DNA of 64,000 bases from Selaginella moellendorffii (taxonomy: Eukaryota; Streptophyta; Lycopodiopsida; Selaginellales; Selaginellaceae): positions 1 to 64,000 of the forward strand of contig NW_003314275.1 of NCBI RefSeq assembly GCF_000143415.4, in the 5' to 3' direction. Shown here in pieces: positions 20,501 through 29,737 of this stretch. Positions within the stretch are counted from its first letter, which is position 1. Each line of letters opens with the position of its first letter. The position numbers and the translations under genes are program-made. The notes beneath the pieces were generated by a model. It was not told the DNA's origin and did not search any database. It saw only the letters and a program-made list of their open reading frames with translations.

Positions 20501-22001
20501 CCACTACACAATCTGGAGAAAGCTACATAGCGCAGGCTTCCGAACTCTCAAGCAGCTAGTGCGGGTTCTGGACAAGGACAGGAGGAAGACTACGAGGCAT
20601 ATGCAGGTCTTTAACCCGGGACGGTGGAGGAAAGTCCACCTTGATCTTCTTCGCATTATCAGAGCAGTGAGTGAGGCGAAGCAGGGGCAGCTCTGGCCTA
20701 GGCGTTGTCTCAAATCTGGAGACTTTGTGGCTCTGCAACGGGACGTGGAGTCAGACAGGGAACGAGTTAGCTTGGGGGCCTGGACACGGGCGTTTACGGC
20801 CCCAACACCAGCTTGGGAGGACAGGGATGTGGAGGTATGGTTCGTTGTGTCTCCAGACCAAAATGTTGGGCGTCCTTTTCGAGTCTTGAGAGGCGACATG
20901 CTGTTGCCAGCAGGGGACGAACAGGTCATGCCGATGGTGACGGATGACGAGGTCAAGGGTAGGATTCGAGTAATACGACAGGCTCCGAAACAATCGGTGG
21001 TGGTTCAATCGTTGGCTGCACTAGAAGGGGAAGGCATTCTTAGATGGTGGCGACAGCAGCTCATCGAGGATCTGGATTGGGACCCCGCAGCATGGAAACG
21101 AGGAGCGAGGAGCTTCTTCTCCTTCGGCGTCAAGGAAGCAAGGGATGGTCTCTTGACCAGCAGGGAGGAGGCCCGAGGGGAGATCCCCAAGCTCTGGAAG
21201 AAATGGATCGAGCAAGGAGTTGAAGCAAATCAGGTGGTGGGCAACACGCTTGCATTCTGGAAACTACCGGTACAGGAGAAAGTCAAGGCCACCTCTTGGT
21301 TGGTGGCAAATAACGGGCTGCCGGTAGGGCAGCGGTTCCAGGAAGAAGCATGCCGACGGTGCAAGGAGTGTGGCGAGTTGGAGACAGCGCAACATGTCCT
21401 ATGGGAATGCGACGTGGCGAGAGAAGTTTGGCGACAGATCTTCAAGGCGACGCAGGAACTCGGAGACATTCCAGAGTTTGAGGCTCGGAGTGGGGATATC
21501 CTCCACTGGTTTGAGGGAGCCAGAGGCCCAGCCATTGGTCCAGCTTGGAGGCGTATTCGCTGCTATGGACGGCACCGATGGAACATGCGAGTCCGGTGGG
21601 ACGTGACAGGGGCTGAAGTTGGGATGTCCATCTGGGAGGCGTTGGGCCAAGAGTGCTGGTCCATTTGGAGGGCAACAGGACTGCAGGCACTTTGGGAGGC
21701 ACGGAACCACTGTCGCTTTGATGGGCAACAAGCGAGAATATCGGCAGTGGTGGCATCATGGTGGAGACTCACTCTCGCAGCGGTGCGTCTTCACTACACC
21801 ATCCTGAAAGAGCGGGTGAAACCGAGGCAGCTCGAGGAGTGGAGATCTAGGTGGCTCCCATGCTTCGGCAAATTGGGAGGTGGCGAGATTCGCTGGCAAT
21901 GGCGCCCCCCAGACTCTGTTCTAAGGTCAGCTCATGGGGGAGACTTGGACATCGACATGATTCGCTCGAGACGACCACGTCCACTTCTACTCCAGGACTA
22001 G
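17499..22001 (+). CDS. LINE ORF2 protein: AP endonuclease, reverse transcriptase, zinc-binding C-terminus
   Basis: The frame of 1500 codons has no interruption. Residues 1-245 form an APE-type endonuclease with all hallmarks: TWNCRG, CLQEHK, NVYAPT, LGDFN, FSDHDP. Residues ~480-760 form the reverse transcriptase: LIPKRGD, NWRPI, TGFVPGRQI, LLDFEKAYDRVDW, IRQGCPLAPYLF and the catalytic FADD (about residue 712, near 19635-19646). Near residue 1283 is a cysteine/histidine motif typical of plant LINE C-termini (CRRCKECGELETAQHVLWEC). The start ATG overlaps the ORF1 stop, so translation is likely by termination-reinitiation. The complete frame suggests recent activity. I see no RNase H domain. Confidence 0.92.
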   Translation: MTTLTLVTWNCRGLSWTGSRLNKRAQLKSHIREISLEGDIDILCLQEHKMTVAPDYTFGMRGRLWWNPATQAVARPGGGTAVVVSTKWSAQVRNHLVLVPGKAQLLVLHLHFGRVGIINVYAPTKKGRRAEFWLSVLQSAQGQADEWLVLGDFNMVEDVCDRRGMQETIQPREQKQWSQLMDILGLMDLQHAAGFAPHAHPFTRRQTVSSQSRLDRIYASSRIRQDGGSLKTWLGFASFSDHDPLRCVIQLQRDKGTAVQRSITRATLRDPVAIGLIHDALAQNKLGLIPVLLSCSQKLRARQKDLKGVVMKDLRLARKKVAAAHRMLLNTQDELKWQTILDEREAELRDMEYAAWSKGVRAMEDGWALNERLLNKAFFRGIRPVKDSPPILGLKHSDGRVIEDQQGMQQLAQEFYQLLYTAQQWTPERERAAVEVLASLPQRVPHEWHDSLKTDFTLEELREALGKLSNDKQPGIDGLLPIFFEEHWETIGPLLLQAWWDAQRDGTLPREILEGQIALIPKRGDLQELKNWRPITMLNTSYKVYAKAMTLKLQAVMPLIIREQQTGFVPGRQIAENIWTYLLAQRWAEISNQQTAAWLLDFEKAYDRVDWRFLEECMNTIGIPREMVTRISLLYRGATSRVTINGETGPSFQLGRSIRQGCPLAPYLFLIVAEALGTFLAEGGRIKGLTLPAARQQLPGTTRVSRELLDGAFADDTALFLLATKENMDAAKKALETFNLAAGAAINWNKSVGINWGQPGIESWGQDIGFQWLKPGEDARYLGIQVGTRFSAALQDDTLLRRVRTSIQKWAPRKLGLPARVVVARSIILPGIWYHLSIWPVPERTLRKVRTMVRQYLWRGALVTGRSMAKVAWQSTARPRVLGGLGVIDPSDMAKALRYKILLMGLQPGNQPWRLMFRQNLLAIRPKHNTARPWEEDPRWLFAEGPKQVVKGGTLVQGLLRLWSAFPVSRELPGRAEDWLNQPLFFNDLFKLDDRTLGREDHYTIWRKLHSAGFRTLKQLVRVLDKDRRKTTRHMQVFNPGRWRKVHLDLLRIIRAVSEAKQGQLWPRRCLKSGDFVALQRDVESDRERVSLGAWTRAFTAPTPAWEDRDVEVWFVVSPDQNVGRPFRVLRGDMLLPAGDEQVMPMVTDDEVKGRIRVIRQAPKQSVVVQSLAALEGEGILRWWRQQLIEDLDWDPAAWKRGARSFFSFGVKEARDGLLTSREEARGEIPKLWKKWIEQGVEANQVVGNTLAFWKLPVQEKVKATSWLVANNGLPVGQRFQEEACRRCKECGELETAQHVLWECDVAREVWRQIFKATQELGDIPEFEARSGDILHWFEGARGPAIGPAWRRIRCYGRHRWNMRVRWDVTGAEVGMSIWEALGQECWSIWRATGLQALWEARNHCRFDGQQARISAVVASWWRLTLAAVRLHYTILKERVKPRQLEEWRSRWLPCFGKLGGGEIRWQWRPPDSVLRSAHGGDLDIDMIRSRRPRPLLLQD

Positions 22002-22110
22002 GTCTAGCTGCGGCATATGAGGATCACGTAGAGTAGCTCATGGAGAGGGCGGCACGCCCATTTTTTGTATTAGTCCCATTGGGACATGGGGAATGTACAT
22101 ACACGTTCAG

Positions 22111-22171
22111 CGATCTCGCCGGATTGCAGCACCGCGGGGTGTCTTTGACCCTAAACGCCTAAACGCGCCTA
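22111..22171 (+). mobile_element. TelPLE 3'-end fragment G
   Basis: Sixty bases identical to the end of the full TelPLE copies, starting inside the loop side of the terminal hairpin (CGATCTCGCCGG) and ending in the degenerate telomere units. The LINE 3' end is joined directly to it. Confidence 0.85.
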
Positions 22172-22227
22172 AACCCTAAACCCTAAACCCTAAACCCTAA
22201 ACCGGTAAACCCTAAACCCTAAACCCA
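22172..22227. repeat. Interstitial telomere tract T7
   Basis: Seven CCCTAAA units with an AAACCGGT interruption at 22199-22206, between fragment G and LINE-2. It is the innermost telomere tract of the window, 22 kb from the end. Confidence 0.93.
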
Positions 22228-23244
22228 AAGTTCCCAACAGGTCGCATGGCTAACGATTGGATCAATGCAACGCTAGGCCAGGGAATCCTCATGAAGATGA
22301 TGCTGCCACATGGAAAGGGCTGCTACACAGTTGTCTTTGAGACAGAGGAGGCACGGTCTCAGGCGGAGGCCATGCATGGCCTCATTGATGAGAATTGGGC
22401 GGTGTCATTCCACCCATGGATCCCAAGGTTCACCGCAGAGGACCAGGCTCGTCTCAAGGGCGGGAGCTTTCCAGTGAACATTGCATTGTGGGATGTTCCC
22501 ATGGAAATGCGGATCACACTGGTGATACAGGAGCTGGTTGAAGGAAGTATCGGCCAGATAGCGGCCGGCCTCGACACTGTAGAAGCAGAGGGTGTTCTAG
22601 GTCCCATCCGCCTCAAAGTTTTCGTGTCAGCCCCGGCAGAGATTGCAGTGCTGGGCCAGTATATCAGGATCCAAACGGAGAACTCAGAACCTAGATGCAA
22701 CTTTTGTCAGCGTGCTGGACACCGGGAGGAGGCCTGCTCAGTCAAGCGGAACAGGTTGGCATCCCAGAAGCCGTTTGAGTTACCTGTAGAGCAGGAGCGG
22801 ATCTTGAAGGCACGCCCTCTGGACCAAGCTCCCCACATTCGCTTCCCGGTCGCCCCACCACTCTTGGGCTCATCCTCACAGCCCAAACTGTTCGAGGGAC
22901 CTATTACAGATGTCGAAGGAGATGGCTTCCAGCCGGTCCTCCCTCGAACAGTAGGAATGGCGGTCAGGTGGATTCCCCCTAAGCGGGAATTAAGTCCCAC
23001 AGAGGCGGGAGACTGGCTGATGTGCCGCGGGAACACAACCTTCCCAAAGGTCGTCACTATTGGAGACTACCACACACGCATGGAGAGTGCTATCACTGAG
23101 TGGACGGGCTTTGCAAAGTACACTGTCCGAGGCTTCTCCTGGACGAAGCACAGGGGGAAGATGACTGCGGTGTGGACCATCTCCACAGAATGGAGGGCGA
23201 GACCCCGTAACTCCTCACTTTCTTGGAAGTACGTGGCTCCATGA
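22228..23244 (+). pseudogene. LINE-2 ORF1 fragment
   Basis: C-terminal ~335 residues of ORF1 in one open frame from the telomere junction to the TGA at 23242-23244. The zinc knuckle CNFCQRAGHREEAC is intact. Four residues after APAE are missing compared with LINE-1. The ATGA overlap with ORF2 is conserved. Confidence 0.85.
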
Positions 23245-24303
23245 CAACTCTCACGCTCGTCACCTGGAACTGTCGGGGACTTAGCTGGACCGGCAGTCGA
23301 CTCAACAAAAGGGCGCAGCTCAAGTCCCACATCCGGGAGATCAGCTTAGAAGGAGATATCGACATCCTATGCTTGCAAGAGCACAAAATGACTGTGGCCC
23401 CAGACTACACCTTTGGAATGAGGGGACGGCTCTGGTGGAACCCGGCCACGCAAGCAGTGGCCAGACCAGGAGGGGGCACAGCAATGGTAGTCTCAACCAA
23501 ATGGTCTGCTCAGGTACGAAACCACCTTGTCCTCGTCCCAGGAAAGGCTCAATTGCTTGTCCTTCACGTCCACTTTGGACGGGTGGGGATAATCAACGTC
23601 TATGCACCAACGAAGAAAGGGAGACGTGCAGAATTCTGGCTGAGTGTGTTACAGTCTGCCCAGGGGCAAGCAGATGAATGGCTGGTCCTGGGAGATTTCA
23701 ACATGGTCGAGGACGTCTGTGATCGCAGGGGTATGCAGGAAACAATTCAGCCACGTGAACAGAAGCAGTGGAGTCAGCTCATGGACATACTGGGGCTCAT
23801 GGACCTTCAGCATGCTGCGGGATTCGCACCTCACGCTCACCCTTCTACAAGGCGACAGACAGTATCCTCCCAGTCGAGACTGGACCGGATTTACGCCTCA
23901 TCTCGCATACGGCAGGATGGGGGAAGCCTTAAAACGTGGCTGGGATTTGCCTCCTTCTCAGATCACGACCCCCTCAGATGCGTGATCCAGCTCCAAAGGG
24001 ACAAAGGGACAGCGGTCCAGCGATCAATCACTAGAGCCACGCTGGGAGACCCGGTGGCGATTGGGCTTATACACGACGCTCTTGCGCAGAACAAGCTGGG
24101 GCTGATCCCTGTGCTCTTGTCTTGCTCACAGAAGCTCCGGGCGCGCCAGAAGGATCTCAAAGGGGCGGTGATGAAGGACCTTAGACTGGCCAGGAAGAAG
24201 GTCGCAGCAGCACACAGGATGTTGCTGAACACGCAAGATGAGTTCAAGTGGCAAACAATACTGGATGAACGTGAAGCAGAGCTACGTGACATGGAGTACG
24301 CTG
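22228..24303 (+). mobile_element. Telomere-attached LINE, copy 2, truncated at both ends
   Basis: Collinear with LINE-1 from 16474 to 18561 at high identity, with scattered substitutions and a 12-bp deletion near 22640 relative to copy 1. The 5' side is joined to telomere repeats. At 24303 the similarity stops abruptly and unrelated sequence begins, without poly(A). Confidence 0.9.
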
Positions 24304-24311
24304 TTCCGTGA
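23241..24311 (+). pseudogene. LINE-2 ORF2 fragment (endonuclease domain only)
   Basis: The first ~354 codons of ORF2, covering the whole APE endonuclease (TWNCRG, LQEHK, NVYAPT, GDFN, FSDHDP). Homology breaks at 24303 and the frame stops at 24311. The reverse transcriptase is missing. Confidence 0.85.
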
Positions 24312-25083
24312 ACTGCTCACTGTTCCAAAAGACTATACCACCGCTTGCAGGCTTCGGCAAGACCAAGTGTAGACAATCTGTGCTATCTCCACCCTGTCTC
24401 AAGTCCGTGCAGCGCCTCGTCACTGGGGGCTGTGGGCTGGATCGGGGCCTCACACTTGAGGAACGAGCTGGTGAAGCTGGGAGTGAAGCTCTGGGCTTGT
24501 TTGTCAGGTCCGACAAGCATCTGTGGGCAAACTTCAGTGTCCAAAGAGGCAGCTCCTTGTTCAGTCCTAGGACCACGGCTGAACGATCTGGCTCTCTGGA
24601 GATCTCTTGGCTTGGTTGTGCCTCTGAATGGGGGATTGTGAACTCACCTTCTAGTGAGGCTTCCATGTTGAGCCTGCAGGACAGAAGTGCATCGTCCTGT
24701 TCCCCTCTGTTTTTGGACGTTCTGGGTGGGGCAGACTTGAGTTCTCCTGTCCCACGTCCTGGCTCCGACCATGACCTTGTAGCAGTCCTTGTGGAAGCCG
24801 AATGCTGAGGCCCCTACCTTGCGCTCCTCAACCTTGAGAGCTTAGATTGCTAGGCATGGATGCCGTGACTCCCTTGTGGCTGTTCTCTATATTGCTAGCA
24901 AGAGAGTTAGTACACAGCAGAAACAAAGAAAGGGGAACAATGCTGCCCTGAATCTCAAGGCAGATGCCCCTGCCGACAGTAACAAGTGCGAGGAGATTGC
25001 ATGCTCTCCCCTGTGCGTTCTTCTACCTCTAGCTACACTGTTGATCACGGTAGCCATGGTGCTAGGTGCCTTTCACCACCGCC
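24304..25083. other. Unassigned block between LINE-2 and B-family remnant
   Basis: About 780 bp, moderately GC-rich, not repeated elsewhere in the window. The longest frame (24308-24808, + strand, 166 codons) has no domain that I recognise, and its first codons sit at the LINE junction. It may be a fragment of an older element or of a gene. I find no support for calling it coding. Confidence 0.3.
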
Positions 25084-25840
25084 TCCCCTAAACTCGTCCA
25101 ACATTAGGGTTTTCCGTGCATGGAGGTTGGGTTCAAGTCCCAACCCTCTAATGCTTGGGTTCAAGTCCCAACTCATTAGGGTGTGGTAATGGTTTGGAAT
25201 ATAAGGATGCTTATTTTTCGATGGCCATGGACTCTCAATAAAGAGATTGGCTTGGGCACATTGCCAAGCGGGGAATGCCCTAAAGTTGTGATACATGGTT
25301 AGATTGTTTAGTGTGAAAGTCTGGCATATTTAACTTGAACACTTTGGTACAAGTGGCACTAAGAATGTAGTAAATGAAATGGGGGCATCCAGTCTCAATT
25401 GCTATGAACCCTTGGTTAGAAGGGCTACCTTGGGTGCATTGCCAAGTGTATGCCCTCAGGGTCATGGTCAATAATTTAAAGGTTTGTAAGATTTAGTACT
25501 TATTAGCAAACTTGTTAAAGTGTCAAAGTTAGATTATTAGGTGATCTTACGGTTAAAGAAGAACAAGGTCCTTATGAAGTTAAGGAATAAGCTTCCTAGT
25601 TCAAAGTATTGATTTCAACTATTGGTAATAGTGTGGCTTGGTCAAGGTGACCAAGTGGGAATGACACCTAAGAAAAATAAATTACAACAATACAATAGTA
25701 TTATGAGTTCAAAAAAATAGTTTCTAAGAAAGGACCCATGAGTGGGTTGCAAGGTTGGACCATGGATAAAGTGTATACATAAATATATTGGAGAGACTTA
25801 CTAAGGGTGAACACCTTTTAAACTTAGTAAAGCATAGCCT
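25084..25840 (+). repeat. Decayed internal sequence of a B-family element
   Basis: Collinear with 49702-50420 of the complete B element, for example GGTTGGGTTC(A/G)AGTCCC, CATGGACTCTCA, GTGCAAGTGGCACCA-like and GACTTACTA(A/G)GGGTGAACACC. Differences are mostly C-to-T and G-to-A relative to the younger copy, the pattern left by deamination of methylated cytosine. No LTR is attached. Confidence 0.8.
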
Positions 25841-26519
25841 TTAATTACACCAACTTAAATGAGTTAAGATATAATGCAAATGCATTACCAATTTAAACAC
25901 CTTTTGGTCATCATTGATAAAGAAATGACCAACATAGTTAGCCACTCTAATTGCTCTGAATGTTATTCAGCTTACAAAAGTGTAATATGCCTCTACCTGT
26001 AGAAATATAGAGAGAGAAGGTAAAGGCCTCAACCCTTATGAACAAAGAAACCAAACTCGTCAATAAGGTTTAAATAGACTACTGTAAATAAGCAGTTAGA
26101 ATTATTTACAAGGTCATGCCTTTTACCAAAATAAAGAACATCAACAAAGAGGTGGGTGATATGACCAATCAACAGTAGCTGCCCTATAACTAGATATTTC
26201 ACCATTCACACAAAGTGTCAAAGCTAATCTACCCATACTGGCCCAAACAGAAAGATCAGGAAATAGACAATATTAAAGTCATAGATAATGATATCTTAGA
26301 GACTTAATTATCAATGAATAAATCTTATATATGAACATCAAAGTATTCTAAATAAGTTATCATCCGAGAAACCAAAATTATAGTATAAGAACTATCAAGA
26401 TCATCATAATTGAAAAATATAGGATTCATCATTGAACAAAATTCAATAGCTAGTGTATCATTAAAAAAACTCAATGATAAACTTAACAATCAAAGATTGT
26501 AGATAGCATGCTAAACAAT
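25841..26519. other. AT-rich sequence without recognisable features
   Basis: About 70% AT by eye, no open frame of note, no repeat shared with the rest of the window that I could find. It lies outside the clear part of the inverted repeat that follows. Confidence 0.5.
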
Positions 26520-28395
26520 TTACCTAAGATAACTCAAACCAACATTTTTAATATCGATCACTAACTCTTCCTTTTGTGAAGTTAACATAGTTATGATTAA
26601 ATTAGTTTTCAAGGAAAAACTCAAAACTCAACCCCTACTAAATAATCTTGTCTAAAACACAATTAATTCAACTTGTCACTCAGCTCGCTTGAATACTAAC
26701 ATAATTGCTAGCTATCAAATGCACTAATGCTAATAACACAAAGCTATAGCCCAAGTATCATCACTATTTACATCGAGACTAATAAAACACAATATCAATC
26801 TTATAGAGAGACATTTCATTTCACTCGAATCTAAATATCAACAATGTCAATGATAAAGCATCACTTCAATGTCATCAATATTAAAACAAAGTTAATAAAA
26901 AGTAAGAGCGAATCACCACTCAAAACTCTTTAGCAACTAAGCTAACCAAAGTCAAAGATACCTTAATTAGTATTCAAGACTAATCCTTTAATAATACTCA
27001 ATTATAAATAACACATCATCAAGGAGTGATTCCCCATATTCAAGACTCAATATAATCTAATACCACGGACTAAATGTAACTAAACGATATCGACAAAAGT
27101 AGAAATCAATATGCCAACATGGAAAAATTATATAAGTTTAACGACACGATCCTTCACAACACTATTCGGTAAAACAAACCCATCACTAATAAATCTTCAT
27201 CAAGTGAAACAAATGTTAATAGTCCTCAATAAAATCTACAAGCAATCACTAGTTGCAAAGCAACTAACAATCACTCTTCAACTTGTCTTCACAAAACCCA
27301 AACACTAAACTCATACTATCAAGTTATATACTTGTTTAATATGAACGTAATATCCCAGGTATCAGATGAAGGTTCATAGATAGACATAGACTAAATGACC
27401 ACTTGAATCCAATCAAACCGCAATAAGCTCACTAATATGTTTAGTCAATTCACCAATAGGTAAAATAAATAATATAATAAATAAAATTGGTAAAAGTAAA
27501 CCTTCCTTATTGGTTAAACATATTGGTGAGTTTATTGCAATTTGATTAAATTTAAGTGGTTATTTAGTTTGTATTTATCTATGAACCTTTATCTCATATT
27601 TGGGGTATTACTGAGTTTAGTGTTTAGATCTTGTGAAAGCAAGTTGAAGAATGATTGTTAGTTATTTTGTAACTAGTGATTTCTTGTAGATTTTGTTGAG
27701 GACTATTAATACTTGCTTCATTTGATGAAGATTTATCAATGATAAGCTTGCTTTATCGGATTGTGTCGTTAGACTTTCATAGTTTTTCTATACTGGCATA
27801 TTGATTCTACCTCTATCAATATCATTTAGTTATGTTTAATTTGTAATATTGAATTACATTGAGTCTTGGATATGGGAAATTACTCTTTGATGATGTGTTA
27901 TCTATAATTGAGTATTGTTAAAGGATTGGTCTTGAATACTAATTAAGGTATCTTTGACTTTGGTTAGCTTAGTTGCTAAAGAGTTTTAAATGGTGATTCA
28001 CTTTTGCTTTCTACTAGCTTTGTTTTAATATTGATGATATTGAAGTGATACCCTGTCATTGACATTATTGATATTTAGATTCAAGTGAAATGAGATGTCT
28101 CTCTATAAGATTGATATTGAGTTTCATTAGTCTTGATACAAATAGTAATGATAATTAGGTTATATCTTTGTGTTATTAACATTGGTGCATTTGATAGTTA
28201 GCAATTATGTTAGTGTTCAAATGAGCGGAGTGGCAAATCGAATTAGTTGTGTTTTAGACAAGATTATTTAGTAGGGGATGAGTTTTGAGCTTTTCCTTGA
28301 AAAATGATTTAGTCGTGACTATATTAACTTTACGAGAGGAAGACTTAGTGATCGATATTAAAGATATTAGTTCTTTGTTGGATTTAAGTTGGGAT
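26520..28395. repeat. Large imperfect inverted repeat, arms ~0.9 kb
   Basis: The left arm (~26520-27448) is the reverse complement of the right arm (~27511-28395), around a ~62-bp spacer. Clear pairs are TCTTGTCTAAAACACAATTA (26650) with TTGTGTTTTAGACAAGA (28249), ATCAATCTTATAGAGAGACA (26792) with the complementary stretch near 28100, and CTCACTAATATGTTTAG (27428) with the stretch at 27514-27530. The arms differ by many transitions and by an indel of a few tens of bases near 27320. AT-rich, no coding capacity seen. Origin unknown: a fold-back element or an inverted duplication. Confidence 0.85.
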
Positions 28396-28659
28396 ACATC
28401 AATCATTGATGATTTCTCTTATGCTTGTTATGAAGTGAGTTATGTTTTACTATAGATAGATTCATGGAGGATCAATTGGTAAACACTTGTTGAGCATAGC
28501 TTCATTGTATTTGGCTTTTGAATTGATTCAAAAATATTTTTCATTAGCTTTGGCATTATAAAGTTTAACTTTTAGTTGTGTTAAAAAGAATATTATGGGT
28601 TGTACCATGATTTCTTCTTTAACATTGAAATTAATTCATGTAAGACTCATGATCATTAT
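28396..28659. other. AT-rich sequence without recognisable features
   Basis: About 260 bp continuing from the inverted repeat. No frame or repeat was recognised. Confidence 0.4.
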
Positions 28660-28879
28660 TAGGCTAGACATGGCTGAAAACTTGGTCTCGTCTCACCATT
28701 TATCATAACTCTACTTGCAACTCTATAGTACAGTAGTGACATTCTTGAGACCATCTCTTCCGGGATGCTAATCTTGCACATACACTCCTCAAAGAACCTA
28801 TAGTCCACATAATTGTAGGCCTTCTCAAAATCTAGTAACCACACTACAATTTGTTAGTTGGAGATCTCTACCCATCTCT
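28660..28879 (-). pseudogene. LINE reverse transcriptase fragment
   Basis: The minus strand encodes WLLDFEKAYNYVDYRFFEECM and VMINGETRPSFQ, matching residues ~605-660 of the LINE-1 ORF2. It has lost key residues and both flanks. It ends at the break with the chromovirus fragment near 28879. Confidence 0.85.
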
Positions 28880-29700
28880 TGTAATTGGTCAGGTTCCAAT
28901 GCATCACCTCGCGGTGAGCCCAGGTTTGCAAGCCTAATATGAAGGCATGGAACGCATCCATATCACCCATATCCGTGACTAGTATCCTCTTTGCCATAAA
29001 CCCATTCACATACTATTGAATGGTTTCGGTCTGCTTCAGCTTACTCAGTTCATCCCTTAGGTGTAGAGTAGCATTCGGAGGAACGTACGTCATATGGATC
29101 CTCACCTTCATCATTTCCCAAGTGGCCACCGGTCCTTCGTTGGCCTCCGTCGTTCTCCACCAAGACTTGGCATTATCTGCCAAGTATGGTTTTGCATATG
29201 GGACCTTCTCTGAGCTCGATAACCGCAACACTCGGAAGTAGTCCTCCATATCGTAAAACCAATCCTCCACCACCTTATAGTCATTCACTCCCTTGAAGAC
29301 CGGTGGGGGCTTTGGTTTGTACTTGGGAACTGCTTGAGGGACTGATTCCACTTCGGTTTGTTCGACCTTGTTTGGTTCTGCCTCAGTCCCAATCGAAGCG
29401 TCCGCACCTTCTGCGCTGCCAGCATCCGTAGTCTTTCGCTTTTTCTTCCGCTTCTCGTCACGCTTTAGCTTGCATACGAGAGTCTCCAGCAGGGCATTGA
29501 TTTGTGCCAATTGTCCTTCTAGAACGTCCAATCGAGCATTGGACGACTGAACCTCACCACCGGACTCCTGTTTGGAAGTTTCCTCATTGGAGTCCTCCTC
29601 ATGCAAGGATTCCTCATCCATAGCTTTTTGTTCAACCGGAGGCTCCAGCTCTGGCGGAGGTTCTGTCTCCGCCTTGGTTTGTTTACACCCCGCCTCTATC
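28880..29700 (-). pseudogene. gag fragment of chromovirus A4
   Basis: Matches the gag of A2 from the N-terminal acidic region (MDEESLHEEDS, KLKRDEKRKKKRK) to the retrotransposon gag core (YKVVEDWFYDMEDYF, AKSWWRTTEANEGPVATW, RDELSKLKQT), then is cut off. The ATG used by A1 and A2 is lost through a small deletion in the leader. An in-frame stop lies near 29015 where A2 has a sense codon. Confidence 0.85.
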
Positions 29701-29721
29701 CTTCGCTAGAACTGAGGAAAA

Positions 29722-29734
29722 GGCTCTGATACCA
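29722..29734 (-). promoter_or_regulatory. Primer binding site, initiator tRNA-Met type (A4)
   Basis: TGGTATCAGAGCC on the minus strand, three bases from the LTR end. This is the standard plant initiator tRNA-Met primer site. Confidence 0.9.
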
Positions 29735-29737
29735 AAT

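Larger units (their letters stand above)
16074..22110 (+). mobile_element. Telomere-attached LINE (L1-type), copy 1, 5'-truncated
   Basis: A 6-kb non-LTR retrotransposon with a 5'-truncated ORF1, complete ORF2 and a ~110-bp 3' UTR. The UTR has a T-run (near 22061-22066) and a small hairpin (GTCCC/GGGAC). It lies between telomere repeats on the left and a TelPLE end fragment on the right. I see no poly(A) tail and no target-site duplication. Its 5' end faces the telomere, as in the TelPLE copies. Confidence 0.9.
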
